A stretch of DNA of 64,000 nt from Paracidovorax konjaci (GTDB lineage Bacteria > Pseudomonadota > Gammaproteobacteria > Burkholderiales > Burkholderiaceae_C). This document shows, piece after piece, positions 31,991 through 40,402 of this stretch (the stretch's first letter is position 1; the number at the start of each line of letters is the position of its first letter). The position numbers and the translations under genes were made by a program. Below the pieces are notes generated by a model. It had not been told where the DNA came from and searched no databases. It was given only the letters and a program-made list of their open reading frames with translations. The stretch is from assembly GCF_900112675.1 (NCBI RefSeq), contig NZ_FOMQ01000001.1, forward strand, positions 248,001 to 312,000, given 5' to 3'.

Positions 31991-32461
31991 ATGCCCACCG
32001 ACCTCGATCGCACCGACCGCCAGCTGGCCGCGGCCCTGCAGGACAATGCGCGCCTCACCTCGGGCGAACTGGCCCAGATGGCGCACCTTTCGCAGTCGCC
32101 GTGCTGGCGTCGCGTGAAGCGCCTGGAGGAAGAGGGCGTGATCGCGGGCTACCACGCAGCGCTCAACCGCCGCGCGCTGGGGCTGGGTGTGATGGTGTTC
32201 GTGATGGTGGGCATCGACCACCAGACCGAGGCCTCGTCCCGGCCCTTCGAGGATGCGGTCTGCGCGATCCCCGAAGTGGTGATGTTCCACGGCATCTCGG
32301 GCCCCGAGGATTTCATGCTCGTCGTGGTGGCGCGCGACCTGGACGCCTATTCCGAGCTGCTGCAGAACCGGCTGCACCGCCTGCCCGGCGTGCGCCGGGT
32401 GCACAGCTATTTCTCGCTGCAGGAGTTCAAGGGGCGCGTCGTGGGGCTGCCCGTGCCCTGA
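31991..32461 (+). CDS. kynR: Lrp/AsnC-family regulator of the kyn operon
   Basis: Protein of 156 residues. N-terminal winged helix starts LDRTDRQLAAALQDNARLT, with recognition-helix region LAQMAHLSQSPCWRRVKRLEE and GVIAGYHAALN; the C-terminal RAM/ASNC ligand-binding domain contains HGISGPEDFMLVVVARD. Divergent position next to kynB identifies it as the KynR type known from Pseudomonas and Ralstonia, an activator responding to kynurenine. The gene name rests on context plus family. Confidence 0.88.
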   Translation: MPTDLDRTDRQLAAALQDNARLTSGELAQMAHLSQSPCWRRVKRLEEEGVIAGYHAALNRRALGLGVMVFVMVGIDHQTEASSRPFEDAVCAIPEVVMFHGISGPEDFMLVVVARDLDAYSELLQNRLHRLPGVRRVHSYFSLQEFKGRVVGLPVP

Positions 32462-32484
32462 GCCTTGCCCGGGTCCGTGCGGCC

Positions 32485-32811
32485 CTACAGCACGAAGCCG
32501 TCTGCCAGCGCATCCAGCCCGTGCCGCCGGCGCGCGCGGCCGCAGGCTTCGCTGCCCGCCTCGAACTCGCGGCACGGCGAGGGGCGCCACTCGTAGATGC
32601 CGCAGGCCGCCCGCGTGCCCACGCGGCCGGTAAGGGCCGCGCAGCGCGGCGCGGTGTGGTCGGTGCCGCGCATGCGCCGCAGCCGGTCATTGACCTCCAC
32701 GGTGAGGCCCGCGGGAACGCAGCCGCCTTCGTCCTCCGACTCGTGCACCGAGAAATCGACGCGGAAGCTCGCACAGCAGGCGCCGCAGGTCAGGCAGGGG
32801 TGAAGGCTCAT
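32485..32811 (-). CDS. YkgJ-type cysteine-cluster protein
   Basis: Protein of 108 residues. The motif MSLHPCLTCGACCASFRVDF at the start, CAALTGRVG and CGIYEWRPSPCREFE give the Cys pattern of the YkgJ family (zinc- or iron-chelating domain). The cellular role is unknown. I start at 32811, where homology begins; the frame is open upstream but that part reads into an AT-rich control region. It sits between kynR (convergent) and the Fur-regulated feo operon; metal binding would suit the latter neighbour, but they are on opposite strands. Confidence 0.82.
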   Translation of the reverse strand: MSLHPCLTCGACCASFRVDFSVHESEDEGGCVPAGLTVEVNDRLRRMRGTDHTAPRCAALTGRVGTRAACGIYEWRPSPCREFEAGSEACGRARRRHGLDALADGFVL

Positions 32812-33012
32812 GGCGTGGCGTGCTGGAACGAAAAGGGAGCGGGGCAGGGGTGGGCGGGGGCCGCGCGATTGTGCCGTGCCGTGGCCGGACCAAGGCTCCC
32901 CTTTCCCGCCCGCGGGCGGGGCGGCTGCGAGAAAATCAGGCATTCCGCAGAACCTTTGCCCGTGGCCCGGATCTGTGATCCATCGCAAGGCCTGCAAGGG
33001 CCTGGGCGATAG

Positions 33013-33031
33013 AATGAGAATTAGTATCATT
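33013..33031. promoter_or_regulatory. Fur box ahead of feoA
   Basis: AATGAGAATTAGTATCATT matches the 19-bp Fur consensus GATAATGATTATCATTATC in its half-sites (GAGAAT / ATCATT), and it stands out in GC-rich surroundings. It lies 16 bp before the feoA ATG and predicts iron repression of feoA-feoB. Confidence 0.8.
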
Positions 33032-33047
33032 TCTAACAATAACTCCC

Positions 33048-33368
33048 ATGAAAATGTCCGCTGAAGACGCGGCCGGGCCCGCGTTGGACCGGCCTTCCGC
33101 CACGACCCCGTCCGTCGGTCTGGATCGGCTGCCCCGCAGCGCGCCCGCCCGGGTGACTTCCCTGGAGCCCGCGCGCGACGAACGCGAACAGGCCATCGTG
33201 CAGCGCCTCATGGAAATCGGCTTCCTGCCCGGCGAGCCCGTGCGCGTGGTGGCCAGCGGCTTCCCGGGCGGCGACCCGCTCGCCGTGCGCATCGGCCAGG
33301 CCACCTTCGCGCTGCGTCGCCACGAGGCGGCGCTGGTGCGTGTGCAGGCCGTGGGAGGCGCGGCATGA
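33048..33368 (+). CDS. feoA: Ferrous iron transport protein A
   Basis: Protein of 106 residues. The C-terminal 75 residues form the SH3-like FeoA domain: LMEIGFLPGEPVRVV, RIGQATFALRRHEAALV. The N-terminal 30 residues are a non-conserved extension. FeoA is a cytosolic partner needed for FeoB transport. The ATG at 33048 directly follows the Fur box; an alternative in-frame ATG lies at 33054. No good RBS is visible. The stop overlaps the feoB start in ATGA. Confidence 0.93.
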   Translation: MKMSAEDAAGPALDRPSATTPSVGLDRLPRSAPARVTSLEPARDEREQAIVQRLMEIGFLPGEPVRVVASGFPGGDPLAVRIGQATFALRRHEAALVRVQAVGGAA

Positions 33369-35266
33369 CCTTGCAGTCCCAGGTCCCTTCCGATTCGCTG
33401 CTGCGCGTCGCGCTGCTGGGCAATCCCAATTGCGGCAAGACCGCGCTCTTCAACCTCATCACCGGCGCGCGCCAGAAGGTCGCCAACTACGCGGGCGTCA
33501 CCGTGGAGCGCAAGGAAGGGCACCTGCAGACCGCCGGGGGCCGCCGCGTGCGCGTGCTCGACCTGCCGGGCGCCTACAGCCTGAATGCGCACAGCCTCGA
33601 CGAGGCCGTCACGCGCGATATCGTCACCGGCCGCCGCCCCGGCGAGGCCGTGCCGGATCTGCTGGTGTGCGTGACCGACGCCACGCATTTGCGGCTCAAC
33701 CTGCGCCTCGTGCTGGAGGCCCGGGCGCTGGGCCGGCCCATGCTGCTGGTGCTCAACATGAGCGACATGGCCGAGCGCCAGGGCATTGCCATCGACCGCG
33801 AAGCGCTGTCCCGCGAACTCGGCATGCCGGTGATCTCCACCGTCGGTGTGCGCGGCGATGGTGCCCGCGAACTGCTGGGCTGGCTGGACGCTGCGGGGTC
33901 CCTGCCGGCGCCGCCCGGCGCGCCCGACGCGCACGGTGCGGCCCCTTCCGCCGAGCGCGCCATGCGCCTGCACGAGGAGGTGCGGCGCATCATGTCCGTG
34001 GCCGTGCGCGAACCCGCGGCCGCCAGCCTGCGCACCGACGACCGCATCGATGCCGTCGTGCTGCACCCGTTCTGGGGCCTGCTGCTGCTGGCCGCCACGC
34101 TGTTCCTGATGTTCCAGGCCGTCTTCAGTTGGGCCGAGGCGCCCAAGGGCCTGATCGAGGACGGCGTGGCCGCGCTGTCGGGCGCGGTCAATGCGCACAT
34201 GGCCGAGGGCCCGCTGCGCAGCCTGCTCACCGACGGCATCCTGGCCGGAACGGGGGGCGTGCTGGTTTTCCTGCCGCAGATCCTGATCCTGTTCTTCTTC
34301 ATCCTGGCGCTGGAAGACTCGGGCTACCTGCCGCGCGCCGCCTTCCTGCTGGACCGCGCCATGGGCACGGTAGGTCTGTCGGGGCGCTCTTTCATCCCGC
34401 TGCTTTCCAGCTTCGCGTGCGCGGTGCCGGGCGTTATGGCCACCCGCTCCATCACCCACTGGCGCGACCGCATCGTGACCATCATGATCGCGCCGCTCAT
34501 GACCTGTTCGGCGCGCCTGCCGGTCTACGCACTGCTCATCGGCGCCTTCATCCCCGAGCGCACCGTGGCCGGCGTGTTCAACTTGCAGGGCCTGGTTCTG
34601 TTCGCGCTCTATGTCGGCGGCATCGCGAGCGCCATGGCCGTGGCCGCGGTGGCGAAGCTGGCGCGCCGGCAGGAAGGTGCCACGCCGCTGCTCATGGAAC
34701 TGCCGGCCTACCGGTGGCCCGGCCTGCGCAGCCTCGCGCAGGGCCTGTACGAGCGCGCCATGATCTTCCTGAAGCGCGTGGGCGGGATCATTCTGGCCGT
34801 CACCATCCTGCTGTGGTTCCTCTCCAGCTACCCCGCACCGCCGGACGGGGCCACGGGTGCCGCCATCACCTACAGCTTCGCCGGGCGGATCGGCGCATTC
34901 CTCGAACCCCTGGTGGCCCCCATCGGCTTCAACTGGCAGATCGCCATCGCGCTGGTGCCCGGCATGGCCGCGCGCGAAGTGGCGGTGAGCGCGCTCGGCA
35001 CCGTCTATGCGCTGTCGGCCACCGGCGAAGAGGCCGCCACGCAGCTCGGCACGCTGATCGCCGGCACCTGGTCCCTGGCCACGGCGCTGTCGCTGCTGGT
35101 GTGGTTCGTGTTCGCGCCCCAGTGCATTTCCACCATCGCTGCGGTGCGGCGCGAAACCAACGGCTGGCGGTATCCGCTGCTCATGACGGCCTACCTGTTC
35201 GTACTGGCCTATGCCGCGAGCTTCGTCACCTACCGCGTGGCCCTGGCCCTGACTTCCGGAGGTTGA
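33365..35266 (+). CDS. feoB: Ferrous iron transporter B
   Basis: Protein of 633 residues, in the short range for FeoB. N-terminal G domain: GNPNCGKTALFN (P-loop, residues 19-30), DLPGAYSLN, and NMSD; then Gate motifs in the membrane part around SSFACAVPGVMATRS and the second Gate near VPGMAAREVAVSALG. About eight transmembrane helices follow. It imports Fe2+ across the inner membrane. Coupled to feoA by ATGA overlap; the small Cys-rich gene follows by 6 bp, so all three form one Fur-controlled unit. Confidence 0.96.
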   Translation: MTLQSQVPSDSLLRVALLGNPNCGKTALFNLITGARQKVANYAGVTVERKEGHLQTAGGRRVRVLDLPGAYSLNAHSLDEAVTRDIVTGRRPGEAVPDLLVCVTDATHLRLNLRLVLEARALGRPMLLVLNMSDMAERQGIAIDREALSRELGMPVISTVGVRGDGARELLGWLDAAGSLPAPPGAPDAHGAAPSAERAMRLHEEVRRIMSVAVREPAAASLRTDDRIDAVVLHPFWGLLLLAATLFLMFQAVFSWAEAPKGLIEDGVAALSGAVNAHMAEGPLRSLLTDGILAGTGGVLVFLPQILILFFFILALEDSGYLPRAAFLLDRAMGTVGLSGRSFIPLLSSFACAVPGVMATRSITHWRDRIVTIMIAPLMTCSARLPVYALLIGAFIPERTVAGVFNLQGLVLFALYVGGIASAMAVAAVAKLARRQEGATPLLMELPAYRWPGLRSLAQGLYERAMIFLKRVGGIILAVTILLWFLSSYPAPPDGATGAAITYSFAGRIGAFLEPLVAPIGFNWQIAIALVPGMAAREVAVSALGTVYALSATGEEAATQLGTLIAGTWSLATALSLLVWFVFAPQCISTIAAVRRETNGWRYPLLMTAYLFVLAYAASFVTYRVALALTSGG

Positions 35267-35272
35267 ACCCAC

Positions 35273-35563
35273 ATGGCCCAGCAATGGATCGTCGCAGCTA
35301 TCGTCGTGGTGGCCCTGGCCTATCTCGCATGGAAATGGATGCCTGCGCGCTGGCGCGGACGCCTGGGCGCCGTTCACCCGGCACTGGCCGAATCCTCCGG
35401 TTGCGGAGGGTGCAGCAGTTGCGGCCCGGGCGGTGGCGGAGGCTGCTCGACGCAGGAAGGCGGCGCAGCGGCGGGCCATTCCGTGCAGTCCGTGGTGGTG
35501 CACGGCCCTGTGCCGAGGGGTTCGGCAGCGGGTGGGAAGCCTGAGGATCCGCAGCAGCGTTGA
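35273..35563 (+). CDS. FeoB-associated Cys-rich small membrane protein
   Basis: Protein of 96 residues with one N-terminal transmembrane helix (WIVAAIVVVALAYLAWKW, residues 5-22) and a cysteine cluster CGGCSSCGPGGGGGCS around residues 44-59. Single-pass proteins with a Cys-rich tail after feoB are known as FeoB-associated Cys-rich membrane proteins and are thought to help iron handling or the FeoB complex. Only 6 bp separates it from feoB. It is not FeoC, which is a winged-helix protein. Confidence 0.8.
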   Translation: MAQQWIVAAIVVVALAYLAWKWMPARWRGRLGAVHPALAESSGCGGCSSCGPGGGGGCSTQEGGAAAGHSVQSVVVHGPVPRGSAAGGKPEDPQQR

Positions 35564-35581
35564 ACAGGTTGCCGGCTGTGG

Positions 35582-36025
35582 TCAGCGGCCACGCTGCCCG
35601 GGGGGATCCTGGAATGCGAAGCCCGGCTCCAGGATGTCCTTGCAGGGACGGCAGAACAGGAACTGCGTTGTGCGCTGATTGCTGACCGCGCCCCAGCCGG
35701 TCCAATTGTCCAGGCTTACCTTGAAGCGGCGGCCATCCTTCAGCACGATGCGGCCCTCGGCGTTGCAGTCGTCCGTCTGCATCTGATGGTCATATTCGGT
35801 GGACGAACCCGGCTTGGCGTGGGCCAGGAAAAAGCGGAGCCTTTTCTCGTCCACGAGCAGATGCCCGCATTGCCCTTGTCCGAAACTCCTTGCCGAAGGG
35901 GTTTCGATGACAAACCGCTGCACGTGGCGAGGGTGCCAGAACGTTGCAGGGTCGCGCGGGCCGGCCTGCAGCGGCGGGATTGCCAGCATCCATGCCGCGA
36001 TGCACGCAAGGCGAAGAGCTGTCAT
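35582..36025 (-). CDS. Exported small protein, candidate immunity protein
   Basis: Protein of 147 residues with a Sec signal peptide (MTALRLACIAAWMLAIPPLQAG, cleavage near residue 21). The mature part has paired Cys (QCGHLL, DDCNAEG, LFCRPCKDI), as expected for a periplasmic disulfide protein. I recognise no family. The start codon overlaps the stop of the upstream amidase gene in ATGA, so the two are made together. An exported protein coupled to a signal-less peptidoglycan amidase fits the effector-immunity arrangement of type VI secretion; this is inference. The longer in-frame reading upstream is antisense to nothing useful and lacks the signal. Confidence 0.68.
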   Translation of the reverse strand: MTALRLACIAAWMLAIPPLQAGPRDPATFWHPRHVQRFVIETPSARSFGQGQCGHLLVDEKRLRFFLAHAKPGSSTEYDHQMQTDDCNAEGRIVLKDGRRFKVSLDNWTGWGAVSNQRTTQFLFCRPCKDILEPGFAFQDPPGQRGR

Positions 36026-36672
36026 TGCCAGGATGCCGTGGCGGCTTCCGTCACGTTTTTGCGGCTCACCTCGGGGTGCCGATGGGTTTCCGATGGCGGA
36101 ATATCCAACGCCTCGTTCAGCGCTCCGACCAGATAGCGCAATGCCGCCTGCTGCAGGCCAGTGAGCGGTTCGTAGACAGAGTGGTTTCCCATGAAAGCCC
36201 TTTGTTGCTGAGCGTTCAGCCCGGATGGCATGCGCACTCCCGGCGGTAGATAGGAGGCCCCCACCACCTCGATGCCAAGGCTGTCGCCGTTGGAAGGGTA
36301 GCGTCCTGGAACCACCTTCTGCATCTCGGCTTGATGCATCACGGTCGGGCTGGCAGAACGGTACGTTTTGATTTCCGCAGGTGTGCAACGGTGCTCGGCA
36401 AGGCACCTCGCTTTCAGTGGCCCGATGTGATTGGTGCGCTTGAAAACCGAAGCGGTCTGGTAAATACCGCCATCCTTCAAGATGAGGAAATGAGCACCGT
36501 TGGCGTTGGCCGAGCGGTAGCTATTGAACGTCGATGCCTCTGTGGGAGCGCCGGTTTGGTGAACGACGATTCCCGAAATCGTTTTCATGTGCGTGCGCTC
36601 GATTGCGGTGAATCTTCGGGGCTTGATCCTCGCGTTGTGAACCACCATGCCTTGGGCATCGAAAAATAGCAT
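36022..36672 (-). CDS. PGRP/Amidase_2-type N-acetylmuramoyl-L-alanine amidase, candidate T6SS effector
   Basis: Protein of 216 residues. The fold is the AmpD/PGRP amidase: zinc His38 in GIVVHQTGAP, GAHFLILKDGGIYQT, TNHIG, SLGIEVVGA, and the C-terminal HRHPEVSRKNVTEAATA with zinc His199. Where AmpD has its Asp ligand, ten residues on, this protein has Glu209. It lacks a signal peptide although its substrate is periplasmic. Similar stand-alone amidases are found beside VgrG/PAAR genes in other proteobacteria, as I recall. GGGAGG lies before the ATG and a CTATAAC box before that. DNA around it has lower GC than its neighbours, suggesting transfer. Confidence 0.78.
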   Translation of the reverse strand: MLFFDAQGMVVHNARIKPRRFTAIERTHMKTISGIVVHQTGAPTEASTFNSYRSANANGAHFLILKDGGIYQTASVFKRTNHIGPLKARCLAEHRCTPAEIKTYRSASPTVMHQAEMQKVVPGRYPSNGDSLGIEVVGASYLPPGVRMPSGLNAQQQRAFMGNHSVYEPLTGLQQAALRYLVGALNEALDIPPSETHRHPEVSRKNVTEAATASWQ

Positions 36673-36761
36673 TCACCCTCCCGCGTTATAGGTAGGCGAT
36701 GCTACTGGCGCCATCGGCACGACACGGGGCAGATGGATGAATTGCTTTTATTCCATGATTT

Positions 36762-37430
36762 CTATAACGTCTGCCCCTGGCTCAGCCTCTCCAGTGCATT
36801 GCGCAGGTTCTGGCAGGCTTGCGCCCCGAAGCGCTCGTTGAACCAGGGGGTGGCATAGACCGTGGGGCGGTCCAGGAAGGACCGCAGGATCGCGCAGCGG
36901 CCCGCCTGGTAGCGCGGCCAGCGCACGAAGCGGTATTCGCGGCGCACATTGCGCTCGAATTCGGCATACACCTCTGGTGGCTGGCCCAGGATGGCGAGGT
37001 CGATGTCCACCATCCAGCGGGTGTCGCCGTCGATGGTGCATGCCGGAACGTGGCGCGTGGCCAGGATGTGATGTTCGACCCGGTCCACCGTGGCGGGAGC
37101 CAGGCGCTGCGCCTCCATGAAGCGCCGTGCCCACCTGGCGCTGCGCTCCTCGTTGCGGCCGGACCAGGGCCAGTAGACGGCGTCGTGGAACCACAGCGCC
37201 ATGCCGACCGCCGCAGGGTCGGCCATGGCCCCGGGTCCGCTGGCACCGCATGCGGCCTCCCAGTGGCGGAGGCAGGCGTCCAGGTGGCGTGTGTCGTGGT
37301 ATGCGCGTAGCCAGCGGGACCAGTGGCGCAGCAGGCGGCGCCCCTCGGCCTGCCAGTCCGGGCCCTCCCGCGAGAGCGACTGCCCCAGCGCGCTCCAGCG
37401 GGCCAGGAGAACGGCCGGATCCGGTGCCAT
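36762..37430 (-). CDS. HD-superfamily metal-dependent phosphohydrolase-like protein
   Basis: Protein of 222 residues. The pattern YHDTRHL near residue 44 and WFHDAVYWP near residue 80, then RVEHHILATRH and DIDLAILG, is that of the predicted metal-dependent HD phosphohydrolase family (COG4339 as I recall it). The substrate is unknown. It lies 41 bp downstream of the argF stop on the same strand, so it may be the last gene of the arginine unit. Confidence 0.82.
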   Translation of the reverse strand: MAPDPAVLLARWSALGQSLSREGPDWQAEGRRLLRHWSRWLRAYHDTRHLDACLRHWEAACGASGPGAMADPAAVGMALWFHDAVYWPWSGRNEERSARWARRFMEAQRLAPATVDRVEHHILATRHVPACTIDGDTRWMVDIDLAILGQPPEVYAEFERNVRREYRFVRWPRYQAGRCAILRSFLDRPTVYATPWFNERFGAQACQNLRNALERLSQGQTL

Positions 37431-37470
37431 GGGGCTTTCCTGCGCGGCCCGGTTGCCTGCGGAGGCCTCT

Positions 37471-38382
37471 TCAGGCAGGCCGGCCGAGCAGCAGGAACTC
37501 CATGAGCGCCTTCTGCACGTGCATGCGGTTCTCGGCCTCGTCCCACACCACCGATTGGGGGCCGTCGATCACTTCGGCTTCGACCTCCTCGCCGCGGTGG
37601 GCGGGCAGGCAATGCATAAAAAGGGCCTCCGGCCGGGCCGCGGCCATCATCTCGGCGTCCACGCACCAGTCGGCAAAGGCCTTCTTGCGCGCGTCGTTCT
37701 CGGCTTCGTAGCCCATGCTCGTCCACACGTCGGTGGTGATGAGGTCGGCACCGCGGCAGGCCTCGATCGGATCCTGGAACACCTTGTAGTGCGATCCGGG
37801 TGCGACACCGGCGATCCGGCTGTCGACCTCGTAACCGGACGGCGTGCTCACGTGCACGGTGAAGCCGAGCAGTTCCGCCGCCTGCAGCCAGGTGTGGGCC
37901 ATGTTGTTGCCGTCGCCGACCCACGCCACGGTCTTGCCCTGGATGGAACCCCGGTGCTCGATGAACGTGAAGATATCGGCCAGGATCTGGCAGGGGTGGA
38001 ATTCGTTGGTGAGGCCGTTGATGACCGGCACCCGCGAGTGCGCCGCGAAGCGCTCGATCTTGGTCTGCTCGTAGGTGCGGATCATCACCAGGTCCACCAT
38101 GCGGCTGATGACCTTGGCGCTGTCCTCGATCGGCTCGGCGCGCCCGAGCTGGCTGTCGCCCGTGGTGAGGTGCACCACGCTGCCGCCCAGCTGGTACATG
38201 CCGGCCTCGAAGCTCACGCGGGTGCGCGTGCTGGCCTTCTCGAAGATCATCGCCAGCGTGCGGTCGCTGAGCGGGTGGTGCTTCTCGTAGTTCTTGAACT
38301 TGGCCTTGATGACCGCGGCGCGCTCGAACAGGTAGGCGTATTCGTCCGCGGTGAGGTCCTTGAATTGCAGGTAGTGCTTCAT
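37471..38382 (-). CDS. argF: Ornithine carbamoyltransferase
   Basis: Protein of 303 residues, standard length. It makes citrulline from ornithine and carbamoyl phosphate in arginine synthesis. Motifs: FEKASTRTRVSFE (carbamoyl-phosphate site), HPCQILAD, GDGNNMAHTW, and MHCLPAHRGEEV (HCLP). I prefer the start MKHYLQF at 38382; the in-frame ATG at 38400 overlaps the argD stop in ATGA and would add six residues. It directly follows argD. Confidence 0.96.
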   Translation of the reverse strand: MKHYLQFKDLTADEYAYLFERAAVIKAKFKNYEKHHPLSDRTLAMIFEKASTRTRVSFEAGMYQLGGSVVHLTTGDSQLGRAEPIEDSAKVISRMVDLVMIRTYEQTKIERFAAHSRVPVINGLTNEFHPCQILADIFTFIEHRGSIQGKTVAWVGDGNNMAHTWLQAAELLGFTVHVSTPSGYEVDSRIAGVAPGSHYKVFQDPIEACRGADLITTDVWTSMGYEAENDARKKAFADWCVDAEMMAAARPEALFMHCLPAHRGEEVEAEVIDGPQSVVWDEAENRMHVQKALMEFLLLGRPA

Positions 38383-38396
38383 GGGCTGCAGGGGGT

Positions 38397-39593
38397 TCAT
38401 TCGGCGAGGAATGCCTTGACCAGGGGGGCGAGCAGGGACACGATCTCGTCGGCCTCTTCCCGCGTGAGGATGAGCGCGGGCACCATGCGGATCACGCTGT
38501 CGGCCGTGACCGAAAGCAGCAGGCCGGCCTCGGCCGCGCGGCCCACGAGCACGCCGCAGGGGCGGTCGAGTTCGATGCCCAGCATCAGCCCCTGGCCGCG
38601 GATGTCCTTCACGCCCGGCAGGCTGCCCAGCTCGCGCTCCAGGGCCGCCTTCAGGTAGGCGCCCACATCGGCCGCGTTCTGCAGCAGGCCGTCTTCTTCC
38701 ATGATGCGGATCGTCTCGTTGCCGGCACGCATCGCGAGCGGGTTGCCGCCGAAGGTGGTGCCGTGGTTGCCGGGGCCGAAGATGTGCGCTGCCTTGGGGC
38801 CGGCCACGACGGCGCCGATCGGCACGCCGGAGCCCAGGCCCTTGGCGAGCGGCATCACGTCGGGAACGATGCCTGCCCACTGGTGCGCGAACCACTTGCC
38901 CGTGCGACCCATGCCGCATTGCACCTCGTCGATCATCATGAGCCAGTCACGCTCGTCGCAGAGCTGGCGCAACTGCTGCAGGTATTCGATGCGCATGGGG
39001 TTCACGCCACCTTCGCCCTGGATGGTTTCGAAGAACACGGCCACTACATCGGGGTTGCCTTCGGTGGCCTTGCGGATGGCGTCGATGTCGTTCATCGGCA
39101 CGCGGATGAAGCCTTCCACCAGCGGACCGAAGCCGGCCTGCACCTTGGGGTTGCCGGTGGCCGACAGCGTGGCGATCGAGCGCCCGTGGAAGGCTTTTTC
39201 GTACACCACGATCTGCGGTTTCTCGATGCCCTTGTCATGCCCGAATTTGCGTGCCAGCTTGATGGCCGCCTCGTTGGCCTCCAGCCCCGAATTGCAGAAG
39301 AACGCGTTCGTCAGTCCCGAGCGCTCCACCAGCTTGGCCGCCAATTGTTCCTGCAGCGGCACGTGGTAGTAGTTGGAGCTGTGGATCATCTTGGCGATCT
39401 GCTCCTGCAGCGCAGGCACCAGCTGGGGGTGGTTGTGGCCCAGCGTGTTCACGGCAATGCCGCCCAGCGCGTCGAGGTACTGCTTGCCGTTCACGTCCCA
39501 GACTCGGTTGCCCTGGCCGCGTTCGAGCGCGATCGGCAGGCGGCCGTAGGTGTTCATCACGTGGGGCGAGGCGGGCTGGGCGGAAGCGCTCAT
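38397..39593 (-). CDS. argD: Acetylornithine aminotransferase
   Basis: Protein of 398 residues, standard. It converts N-acetylglutamate semialdehyde to N-acetylornithine with PLP. Motifs: YLDALGGIAVNTLGHNHP, FFCNSGLEANEAAIK, IDEVQCGMGRTGKWF and the PLP lysine in PLAKGLGSGVP. Together with argF it forms an argD-argF unit. Divergent from the DUF3579 gene over a 254-bp control region. Confidence 0.95.
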   Translation of the reverse strand: MSASAQPASPHVMNTYGRLPIALERGQGNRVWDVNGKQYLDALGGIAVNTLGHNHPQLVPALQEQIAKMIHSSNYYHVPLQEQLAAKLVERSGLTNAFFCNSGLEANEAAIKLARKFGHDKGIEKPQIVVYEKAFHGRSIATLSATGNPKVQAGFGPLVEGFIRVPMNDIDAIRKATEGNPDVVAVFFETIQGEGGVNPMRIEYLQQLRQLCDERDWLMMIDEVQCGMGRTGKWFAHQWAGIVPDVMPLAKGLGSGVPIGAVVAGPKAAHIFGPGNHGTTFGGNPLAMRAGNETIRIMEEDGLLQNAADVGAYLKAALERELGSLPGVKDIRGQGLMLGIELDRPCGVLVGRAAEAGLLLSVTADSVIRMVPALILTREEADEIVSLLAPLVKAFLAE

Positions 39594-39763
39594 GCGGGGT
39601 CTCCAGGCGGTCTGTGCAAAGACGGAAAAAAGTGCGCCGGCCCGGAAAACCGGCCGGCGCGCGGAAGCCCGATTCTAGGTGCACGCCATGGCTGGGCTAT
39701 TGCCGATTGCGCATCACAGCCATGCGTGCCGGAGGCGGCGCAGGGGTCTTTGGCGCGGGGTAG

Positions 39764-39777
39764 CTCTTATATAAGAG
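39764..39777. promoter_or_regulatory. Perfect palindrome CTCTTATATAAGAG upstream of the DUF3579 gene
   Basis: A 14-bp perfect palindrome lies in the argD/DUF3579 divergent region, immediately before TTAGAAT (a good -10, 39778-39784). Similar CTTATATAAG palindromes occur ahead of central-carbon genes in betaproteobacteria and are thought to bind GntR-type regulators, as I recall. Overlap with the promoter suggests repression. Function not shown. Confidence 0.5.
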
Positions 39778-39847
39778 TTAGAATGCCGGGCGGTAGCGCC
39801 TGGCGGCGATCCTGCGGCGAATTTCATCCACGACCCCCCGATCCCCG

Positions 39848-40177
39848 ATGGTTTCCCCCAACTCGAAAGAAGTCTTCATCCAAGGCGTCACCCACGACGG
39901 GAAAACCTTCCGCCCGAGCGACTGGGCCGAGCGCCTGGCGGGGGTCATGAGCCAGTTCCGTCCCGGCGGGGCCCGTCCGGGCAGCCACCTGAGCTACTCC
40001 CCCTGGTGCGTCCCGACCACGCTGAACGGCATCAAGTGCGTGGTGATCCACCGGGACCTGCAGGGCCATGAACCGATGGCCTGGGATTTCGCCATGAACT
40101 TCGCGCGCGACAACGGCCTGCAGGTCGCGGAAGCCTGCCTGCTGCCCGACGGCAATCCGCCCCCCGGCAAGCCCTGA
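39848..40177 (+). CDS. DUF3579 family protein
   Basis: Protein of 109 residues matching the betaproteobacterial DUF3579 family: EVFIQGVTHDGKTFRPSDWAERL, SYSPWCVPTTLNGIKCVV, MAWDFAMNFA. Function unknown. Members commonly sit beside argF/argD and rpsT, as here. No signal peptide or membrane segment. RBS is weak (CCCCGATCCCCG). Confidence 0.9.
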   Translation: MVSPNSKEVFIQGVTHDGKTFRPSDWAERLAGVMSQFRPGGARPGSHLSYSPWCVPTTLNGIKCVVIHRDLQGHEPMAWDFAMNFARDNGLQVAEACLLPDGNPPPGKP

Positions 40178-40402
40178 AGCGCCACTGCGGCGCTCTTGCG
40201 GTGCGGTACCGCGCGTGGGTGCGCCGCATCGGCTTTTCTCACTCCATGACCGCCATGCGGCAGGCGCCAGACCGTAAGGCTCGGCGCAGCACGCCGCCTT
40301 GAGGCCGGGTGTCATGCCGGCCCTGCGCTGGCCGGTCTCCTGCGCCGGGAGAGGCCGTGGCACCGGGTTCCGCGCCGTGCGGAAAGCCCGGTTCCTGCGT
40401 GG

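Noticed and set aside
33048-35563. The third gene after feoB was considered as FeoC.
   Set aside because: FeoC is a winged-helix protein; this one is a single-pass membrane protein with a Cys cluster.
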